64,000 nucleotides of DNA, taken from contig CALOBW010000016.1 in assembly GCA_942491525.1 (NCBI GenBank), positions 62,001 through 126,000 on the forward strand. Reading direction: 5' to 3'. How positions within the stretch are numbered: position 1 is the first letter of the stretch; every line of letters begins with the position of its first letter. Source of the DNA: CAYWBU01 sp942491525 (GTDB lineage Bacteria > Desulfobacterota > Desulfomonilia > UBA1062). This document shows positions 58,652 to 64,000 of the stretch, piece after piece. Position numbers and translations under genes: made by a program. The notes under the pieces are model-generated. The model did not search any database and was not told where the DNA came from. It worked only from the letters and a program-made list of their open reading frames with translations.

Positions 58652-59026
58652 ATGATGGGCAGATCCATAGAGACCAGTGTGGCCAGGGTTGTTCTAAGGC
58701 AGGATCAGATCGTTGAGATCTTAGTCAAGGAGGGCGTCGATATCACACTGAAGGATGCCGAAGAGCTGATTGCCTCTATCCGTTCCCTGGCATCCGGTCT
58801 GAAATTGGTTATGGTGATTCATCGGCCTCACTCAATTCAGAATGATGCACGGGTGGAGCTGCTCGGATCGCCCTATGCCGATGCGCTGGCATTCATCTCG
58901 TCATCAGCGATCGGCACCACGGTCTATGAGACATTGCTGAAGATGAATCCCCCGCCTTATCCTGTACGCATCTTTTCACGCCAGTCCCAGGCCGTTGAGT
59001 GGTTGCACAGTCAGGTGGTCGCATAA
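58652..59026 (+). CDS. STAS/SpoIIAA-like protein
   Basis: About 124 residues from ATG 58652 (two adjacent ATGs), with GAGG upstream; the frame opens at TTG 58619. The ~120-residue alpha/beta pattern 'SIRSLASGLKLVMVIHRPHSIQNDARVELLGSPYADALAFISSS', ending 'PYPVRIFSRQSQAVEWL', fits the STAS/SEC14-like (DUF7793-type) small proteins. It lacks a clear phospho-acceptor Ser motif. Function unknown; an isolated single gene. Confidence 0.65.
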   Translation: MMGRSIETSVARVVLRQDQIVEILVKEGVDITLKDAEELIASIRSLASGLKLVMVIHRPHSIQNDARVELLGSPYADALAFISSSAIGTTVYETLLKMNPPPYPVRIFSRQSQAVEWLHSQVVA

Positions 59027-59154
59027 GATTAATTGGAACCACCGGGTTCGGATGGCCGTCTGGGATATATGTCTCCAACAGTTATCGGGGCGGGGTTAAC
59101 GATTTTGAATTTATTTGCCGAAATGTATCGGTATTATATTAATCGGAGGCATAG

Positions 59155-60087
59155 ATGTCGGAGAATGCAAAGTTTCGTCTGGTAACCCGTAGTGATTTCG
59201 ACGGCCTGGTTTGCGCCGTTATTTTAAAGGACCTTGGTCTGATAGAAGATATTAAGTTTGTGCACCCCAAGGATATGCAGGATGGTAAGATAGATATTAC
59301 CAGTGCTGATATCACAACCAATCTGCCATATGTCGAGGGTGTCTATCTGGCTTTTGACCATCATCTGAGTGAGACCATCCGTGTCGGCAAGCATGATAAC
59401 CATATCATTGATCCGGAGGCCCCTTCGGCCGCTCGAGTTGTATACAACTATTACGGCGGCAAGCAGAAAATGCCCAGTATCGCCGATGATATGATGGCGG
59501 CTGTTGACCAGGGCGATGCCGCTCAGTTCAGTGAGGATGAAATTCTGCATCCTAAGGGCTGGCCGCTGCTCAACTATCTGATGGACGCCCGCACCGGTCT
59601 GGGGCGTTTTCATGACTTCAGGATATCCAACTATCATCTGATGATGGATCTGATTGATTACTGCAAGGATCACAGGATCGAAGAGATTCTGGAGTTGCCC
59701 GACGTCAGGGAGCGGGTTGAGCTCTACTTCAAGTATGAGGCTGATTTCAAAGAGCAGATCATGCGCTGTTCGACAGTGTATGGCAATCTGGTGGTACTGG
59801 ACCTGAGGGATGAGGAGATTATCTATCCCGGGAACCGGTTTATGATCTACGCCCTCTATCCCGAGTGCAACATTTCCATTCACAAGCTTTGGGGGCTCAG
59901 GCAGCAGAACACGGTCTTCGCCACCGGCAAGTCGATTGTCAACCGCAGTTCAAAGACCAATATCGGTGAGTTGATGCTCAAATATGGCGGCGGCGGACAT
60001 GAAAATGCCGGTACCTGTCAGGTTGAGAATGATCAGGCGGACTCGGTGCTGCAGGAGCTGATCGATAAGATCACCGGCGACGGTTGA
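59155..60087 (+). CDS. DHH-family phosphoesterase
   Basis: 310 residues. DHH motifs: 'RSDFDGLVCAV' near the N-terminus, 'AFDHHLSET' (the DHH), 'AVDQGDAAQ', then DHHA1 'LMLKYGGGGHENAGTCQ' at the C-terminus. The family includes exopolyphosphatases, NrnA-type oligoribonucleases and c-di-AMP phosphodiesterases; the exact substrate cannot be set from the motifs. TCGGAGG precedes the ATG. Followed by a strong terminator. Confidence 0.88.
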   Translation: MSENAKFRLVTRSDFDGLVCAVILKDLGLIEDIKFVHPKDMQDGKIDITSADITTNLPYVEGVYLAFDHHLSETIRVGKHDNHIIDPEAPSAARVVYNYYGGKQKMPSIADDMMAAVDQGDAAQFSEDEILHPKGWPLLNYLMDARTGLGRFHDFRISNYHLMMDLIDYCKDHRIEEILELPDVRERVELYFKYEADFKEQIMRCSTVYGNLVVLDLRDEEIIYPGNRFMIYALYPECNISIHKLWGLRQQNTVFATGKSIVNRSSKTNIGELMLKYGGGGHENAGTCQVENDQADSVLQELIDKITGDG

Positions 60088-60105
60088 GCCCGAGCGGAGA
60101 GTTTT

Positions 60106-60130
60106 AAGCCGGCCTGCAGGCCGGCTTTTT
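60106..60130 (+). terminator. Intrinsic terminator after DHH gene
   Basis: AAGCCGGCC (60106-60114), loop TGCA, GGCCGGCTT (60119-60127), then Ts to 60130. A 9-bp perfect stem with T tract. Confidence 0.95.
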
Positions 60131-60151
60131 CATGTTCGGCTTGCGTCTTGA

Positions 60152-60532
60152 ATGATGCGAGTTATTTTTTTGTCTATGGATAGCCTGGATGATTTTGATT
60201 TCAGTATGGATGTGGCGAATCTCTATCGGGAAGAGTCCTTCAGTGACCTGAACAGTGCCACCATCAAGGAGATGGTGCCGGTCAGGGTGGATGGCTCGGT
60301 TGATGAGACGCGGGGGCGAATATATCTGGGTATGACCCAGGTCATGACTCCTGGCGGTCCTATCCCCATACAGTGTCGTATTCAGGCTCAGACCTTGGCG
60401 GAGGCCATTGCGCGTCTTCCTGAAGACATCAAGGCTGCCGTGCGGGAACTGATTGCTGAAGCGGAAGAGATCCAGCGCCAGGATGCGACTCGGATTTTCA
60501 TGCCGGGAGTAGATGATAAAATCATTACCTGA
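60152..60532 (+). CDS. Conserved hypothetical small cytoplasmic protein
   Basis: 126 residues from ATG 60152; ATG 60155 or 60176 are possible. It is acidic, with no signal or membrane segment. 'IPIQCRIQAQTLAEAIARLPEDIKAAVRELIAEAEEIQRQ' is a strongly helical C-terminal half, suggesting a coiled coil or helical bundle. No family recognised. Ribosome sites are weak, but codon pattern and open frame fit a real gene. Confidence 0.55.
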   Translation: MMRVIFLSMDSLDDFDFSMDVANLYREESFSDLNSATIKEMVPVRVDGSVDETRGRIYLGMTQVMTPGGPIPIQCRIQAQTLAEAIARLPEDIKAAVRELIAEAEEIQRQDATRIFMPGVDDKIIT

Positions 60533-60730
60533 CATTCTGGGTTTAAGTGTTTGATAAAAAACACGAATTATTAAATCTTTGCGCAAATGTCCGCCGCGCC
60601 AATCTGAGTGAATCTTTTGCTTATAGCATTCCTTTCAGAATAATTGAAGAAAATATTTATTTTAACCGATAGTTATTACAGCCTTTATGCAGCAAGGACA
60701 AAAATTGACAATATTGGGGAGGCATTACAG

Positions 60731-62005
60731 ATGAAGAAATATTTAATGATGGCGCTGATGATGGTTGTTGGCCTGAGCGGCTGTGCAACTCATGGAAGCT
60801 TGCGCAGCAGCTTTGCTGATCTCGGCCTGGATGCAAAACTGAAGTCAGGTAAATATGAGCAACGCGTCGATAATTTCATTGTCATTGTAGACGGTTCATA
60901 TTCGATGAAGGAGCGCGAAGGGGCCCAGAGTCGTTATGTGCTGGCCCGCAACCTTTCAAATGCCATTAATCACGGTCTGCCCGGCATGCCCCTGAAGGCC
61001 GGTATAATCAGCTTTGGAACTTCCGAGGGCATCAGGCCCACTGTTGAAGTTCTTGAGTTTTCCGACTTCTCGAAAGCTCAGTTTGAGCAGGCCCTGGCCT
61101 CAGTCAATAAGACCGGCTGGACCACTAGCCCCATGGATAAGGCCATTGAGGCTGCCGGCAGAAAGCTGGCGAATGTTGGCGGCACATCGGCCATCGTGAT
61201 TGTGGCTGATGGTATCTGTCTTGAGAAGCGGGCCATTGCCGCCGCCAAGGAGTTGAAGGCTGAAATGGGTGAGCGCCTCGTGATCAACACCGTCCAGGTG
61301 GGCAGCAATGAGGGTGGCAGAGCCTTGATGCAGGAGCTGGCAGTGATCGGTGGCGGTGTGGCATCCACCTCAGCAGAGCTTGCCAAGGACAGCAACATGG
61401 GTCTCTATATTGAGCGCGTTTTTCTCAATCAGCTCGAAGCTGTCGCTGACAGTGATGGGGATGGCGTACCGGACTACCTGGATGAGTGCCCCAATACTCC
61501 GGCTGGCATCGCCGTCGGGTTGAATGGTTGTCCTCCGGATTCCGACGGTGACGGTGTGCCGGACTATCTTGATATCTGTCCTGACACGCCGGCCAATACT
61601 ATCGTTGACGACAATGGCTGTCCGCTTGAGAAGCCCAAGGGCGCCGAGGATACCGGTCGCGGTTCCTGGATCTTTAATGATGTGCTTTTTGATACCAATA
61701 AGTGGGATATTAAGCCCGGCCTGCGTCCGATCATTGACGAGGTTGTGCGCATTATGAATGAGAATCCCAACATGAAGATGGAGATTCAGGGGCATACCGA
61801 CAGCCGTGGTTCTGACACATACAACCTCAGCCTCTCCACAAAAAGGGCTGAGGCCGTCAAACAGGCCATCGTAGCCAAGGGGATAGCCGCAGAGCGTCTC
61901 TATTCCAATGGTTATGGTGAAATTAAACCGATCGCCGACAACAATACCACCGAGGGTCGCTTCATGAACCGTCGGGTTGAATTTGTTCCGGTCCGCGAAT
62001 TGTAA
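60731..62005 (+). CDS. OmpA-like lipoprotein with VWA domain
   Basis: 424 residues from ATG 60731, preceded by GGGGAGG; the frame opens further upstream at 60644, but this start gives a lipoprotein signal (MKKYLMMALMMVVGLSGC). Order of domains: a VWA domain with MIDAS DGSYS ('FIVIVDGSYSMKE'), two thrombospondin-3-like calcium repeats ('SDGDGVPDYLDECPNTP', 'DSDGDGVPDYLDICPDTP'), and a C-terminal OmpA peptidoglycan-binding domain ('MEIQGHTDSRGSDTYNLSLSTKRAEAVK', 'NRRVEFVPV'). It tethers the outer membrane to peptidoglycan and probably binds an adhesion or envelope partner. Confidence 0.93.
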   Translation: MKKYLMMALMMVVGLSGCATHGSLRSSFADLGLDAKLKSGKYEQRVDNFIVIVDGSYSMKEREGAQSRYVLARNLSNAINHGLPGMPLKAGIISFGTSEGIRPTVEVLEFSDFSKAQFEQALASVNKTGWTTSPMDKAIEAAGRKLANVGGTSAIVIVADGICLEKRAIAAAKELKAEMGERLVINTVQVGSNEGGRALMQELAVIGGGVASTSAELAKDSNMGLYIERVFLNQLEAVADSDGDGVPDYLDECPNTPAGIAVGLNGCPPDSDGDGVPDYLDICPDTPANTIVDDNGCPLEKPKGAEDTGRGSWIFNDVLFDTNKWDIKPGLRPIIDEVVRIMNENPNMKMEIQGHTDSRGSDTYNLSLSTKRAEAVKQAIVAKGIAAERLYSNGYGEIKPIADNNTTEGRFMNRRVEFVPVREL

Positions 62006-62029
62006 AAACTAAGATCTGTCTAACCTTGG

Positions 62030-62083
62030 GGAAGACGGCAAATCCGGGCGTAGCGCCCGAACCTGCCGAACTTCCTTTTTTTT
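62030..62083 (+). terminator. Extended structured terminator after OmpA-like gene
   Basis: GGAAG(62030-62034) pairs with CTTCC(62071-62075); CGGCA pairs with TGCCG; an inner CGGGCG-TAG-CGCCCG hairpin follows. AATC/AACC and A/AA internal loops separate the three stems. Eight Ts follow (62076-62083). A long interrupted stem of 16 bp, with T tract; the purine loops are more structured than in an ordinary terminator. Confidence 0.8.
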
Positions 62084-62190
62084 GTGCTCTGCGGGCTGTT
62101 TGTCCATTGCATGGTATTTGTCATTTAGATGATCAATATCAGTAAATTCAACAACATAGTCATTTTCTTATGCAACTAGATAAAAATATT

Positions 62191-62217
62191 TAATATTTAT
62201 TCTTCAAACTCCGATAC
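62191..62217 (+). promoter_or_regulatory. Sigma-28 (FliA)-like promoter of the chemoreceptor gene
   Basis: TAAT (62191-62194), exactly 15 bases, then TCCGATAC (62210-62217), against the sigma-28 consensus TAAA-N15-GCCGATAA: 3 of 4 and 6 of 8. It ends 32 bases before the ATG of the MCP gene, a class normally read by sigma-28. Confidence 0.55.
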
Positions 62218-62249
62218 CCCCCTTCAGGGAGACTCATCAGGAGGTTTGG

Positions 62250-63956
62250 ATGTCAACACCTAGAACTCAGTTTTTTTGGAAGCCGTTTTTTGCTCAGGAA
62301 GTTGTCAATTACATTATCTGTATCCCGGCAATTTGTTTCTTGGGTTATAACACCGTTGATTTTGTCAAGAGTGATATGGCCGGGTTCGCAACCTACCAGG
62401 CCATTTCCAATGTGCTGTCGATTCTGCTGACCCTCTTGGTCAAGTATCGTATGACCGCACCTATCATTGATGCCTATGATGGCGGCGATATTGAACGTGC
62501 CGTGCGCTATGCATCCAAGGCCCCCTTTGTGGACGCCGGCATGGCATTCTTCAGATGGTTCATTTTCAGCTGGCTGACCACCTGTCTGCCCTTTGTTGTG
62601 ATGGGCAAGGCTACCGCTACCGAGGCCCTGATTGTCGGCGGACTCTTTCTGTTTACCGGTCTCTTCTCGCTGGTGCCGTACTATCTGGTCAATGAGAATA
62701 TGTTGATCAATTTTTACCGGGATAAGGTTCAGGGGCGCAATCTGACTGAGATTGACGGCTGCTGGCGCCTGCCGCTGCAATTGAAGATCCAGGCGGTGCT
62801 GGTGTTGATCCTGGTGCCGCTGCTGGTTAATTTCATGATCTTCCTCAAAGTTGCCAATGTCAACAGCATGGGGCTCGATATCCTCTTGGCTGGTGGCTGG
62901 ATACTGCTCTATCAGGGGGTTTCGACGGCTGCCCTGGTTGGATATCTGCTTTCCAGGCCCCTTACAAAGGGTATCAATGGAGTGGCTACCTTTATGACTG
63001 ACATGGCGCATGGTGAGGGCGACATGACCAGGCGTCTCGAGGTGCGTGGCATGGATGAGGTGGGGGTACTCAGCATGATGTACAACAGCTTTATCGATAA
63101 TCTGACCGGCATTGTCTCTGATGTGCGTTCGGCCACCCATGTTGTCAACCGGGCCACGGTCAGCGTTAAGGAGGATGCCCACTCGCTTTCGGGTAGCTCC
63201 ATCAGAAATGCCGAAGCCATCAGTCAGATCACGGCCACCGTCGGCAGCCTTTCCAGTACGGTAGGGGAGAATCGTGAGCTTACCGCCAGAGGGCATGATT
63301 TGACCATGCAGATGGTGTCCATGAGCAAGGAGGGCGGCCATGAGGCCGGCGAATTGCTGGAGTCCATGGGTCAGATTTCTGATGTTTCCGAGAAGATTAA
63401 GGATATTGTCACCACGGTTAATGATGTTGCCTTTCAGACCAACCTGCTGGCGCTTAATGCCGCTGTGGAGGCGGCCCGTGCCGGAGAACACGGCAAGGGC
63501 TTTGCGGTTGTGGCCGAAGAGGTGCGAGCCCTGGCTCAGCGGTCAGCTGACGCTGCGGGCGAGATCCGCAACCTGATTGAGGACACCGTTGCCAGGGTGA
63601 CCAAGGGTGATCGCCAGGCCCGTAAGACCAGTCAGCTGCTTGAGGAGATGGTCAGCGTTATTAATGAACTCTCCGGGGCTATTGAGCACATTACAGAGGC
63701 CTCTGTTGTTCAGGCCGACGGAATAACTCAGCTCAATGATGCGGTCGGTCAGATTGACGAATCTCTGAGTGACAGCGTCAAGACCGTTGAGCGTCTGGGC
63801 GGCATGGTGACGGAGCTTAATGATGCCAGTGATAATATGGAGAGCAGTGTGGAGCGCTTCAAGATTGAGCGCCAAACCTTCAGTCGCGCTGAGCAGGCCC
63901 AGGAGGCCCGGACTTTGACCGGATTTACTGCCTTGGAGTTTGAAGCTGGCAGTTGA
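62250..63956 (+). CDS. Methyl-accepting chemotaxis protein
   Basis: 568 residues. The N-terminal ~250 residues have about six membrane segments and very little periplasmic loop, so sensing is probably within the membrane or cytoplasm. HAMP ('LLSRPLTKGINGVATFMTDMAHGEGDMTRRL') follows at ~240-290, then the MCP signalling domain (~330-530) with the hairpin 'FQTNLLALNAAVEAARAGEHGKGFAVVAEEVRALAQRSADAA'. There is no C-terminal CheR/B-docking pentapeptide (tail 'TALEFEAGS'). AGGAGG precedes the ATG. Confidence 0.95.
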   Translation: MSTPRTQFFWKPFFAQEVVNYIICIPAICFLGYNTVDFVKSDMAGFATYQAISNVLSILLTLLVKYRMTAPIIDAYDGGDIERAVRYASKAPFVDAGMAFFRWFIFSWLTTCLPFVVMGKATATEALIVGGLFLFTGLFSLVPYYLVNENMLINFYRDKVQGRNLTEIDGCWRLPLQLKIQAVLVLILVPLLVNFMIFLKVANVNSMGLDILLAGGWILLYQGVSTAALVGYLLSRPLTKGINGVATFMTDMAHGEGDMTRRLEVRGMDEVGVLSMMYNSFIDNLTGIVSDVRSATHVVNRATVSVKEDAHSLSGSSIRNAEAISQITATVGSLSSTVGENRELTARGHDLTMQMVSMSKEGGHEAGELLESMGQISDVSEKIKDIVTTVNDVAFQTNLLALNAAVEAARAGEHGKGFAVVAEEVRALAQRSADAAGEIRNLIEDTVARVTKGDRQARKTSQLLEEMVSVINELSGAIEHITEASVVQADGITQLNDAVGQIDESLSDSVKTVERLGGMVTELNDASDNMESSVERFKIERQTFSRAEQAQEARTLTGFTALEFEAGS

Positions 63957-63980
63957 AGTTCGGTTTTATTGCGCTTCAGG

Positions 63981-64000
63981 GGGGAAACATTTGTTTCCCC
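63981..64000 (+). terminator. Hairpin at the right edge, after the MCP gene
   Basis: GGGGAAAC (63981-63988), loop ATTT, GTTTCCCC (63993-64000): an 8-bp perfect stem ending exactly at the window edge, so any T tract is beyond view. Probable intrinsic terminator of the chemoreceptor gene. Confidence 0.6.

Noticed and set aside
60700..60730. TTGACA before the OmpA-like gene as a promoter
   Set aside because: A -10 element would fall within or past the start codon and ribosome site.
62024..62083. c-di-GMP (GEMM) riboswitch near the chemoreceptor
   Set aside because: A GGCAAA-like segment is present, but the tetraloop helix and downstream conserved bases of GEMM are absent; the structure ends in a T tract after the OmpA-like gene and fits a terminator.
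1..64000. CRISPR array, tRNA, rRNA, prophage or insertion sequence
   Set aside because: No regularly spaced repeats, cloverleaf, rRNA segment, integrase or transposase was seen on either strand.

Overview
The window is a gene-dense bacterial chromosome segment of moderate to high G+C. It reads as a Gram-negative, probably anaerobic, motile member of the former Deltaproteobacteria (Desulfuromonadota-like). This assignment is an inference. It rests on the yceD-rpmF-fab-rpiB-nrdR-rib-nusB gene string, lipoprotein signals, a TRAP transporter with a TatT subunit, FapA, HDOD and CheX proteins, and abundant PAS histidine kinases. No rRNA, tRNA, CRISPR array, transposase or prophage was seen.
Layout. 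1-2631: the end of a LacI-type regulator and, convergent to it, a large lipoprotein related to C45/Ntn acyl hydrolases. 2957-14750: a long housekeeping block on the plus strand: yceD, rpmF, fabD, fabG, acpP, fabF, rpiB, nrdR, ribD, ribE, ribBA, ribH, nusB, a lone M17 N-domain protein, trkA and trkH. 14795-20667: a DUF4013 membrane protein, a pentapeptide-repeat protein with FapA, a degenerate chemoreceptor-like protein, a methyltransferase and small membrane or lipoprotein genes. 20680-26054: a minus-strand operon of glycosyltransferase, methyltransferase, helical-barrel 'phenyltransferase' protein, hexapeptide acyltransferase and radical SAM protein. 26213-28270: CheX with a HEAT-repeat response regulator. 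28385-30762: radical SAM protein with an EamA exporter. 31386-37970: HD-GYP/HDOD protein, Crp/Fnr regulator, two IscA-like proteins, a diguanylate cyclase, DUF1643, a tRNA-queuosine mannosyltransferase-like protein and a PilZ protein. 37967-40327: topoisomerase III. 40371-54894: five PAS histidine kinases interleaved with two family-3 solute-binding proteins. 55081-58573: TatT plus a DctPQM TRAP transporter. 58652-64000: STAS-like protein, DHH phosphoesterase, OmpA/VWA lipoprotein and a chemoreceptor.
How genes work together. The first block couples fatty-acid synthesis, riboflavin synthesis and potassium uptake. Much of the rest is signalling: c-di-GMP (GGDEF, PilZ, a degenerate HD-GYP), chemotaxis (MCP, CheX, receiver) and a very large sensor-kinase operon with no response regulator of its own. 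The most notable features are that kinase/binding-protein operon, an FNR-type box at -41 before the IscA-like genes, a sigma-28-like promoter before the chemoreceptor, and the uncharacterised glycan/lipid-type operon at 20680-26054.
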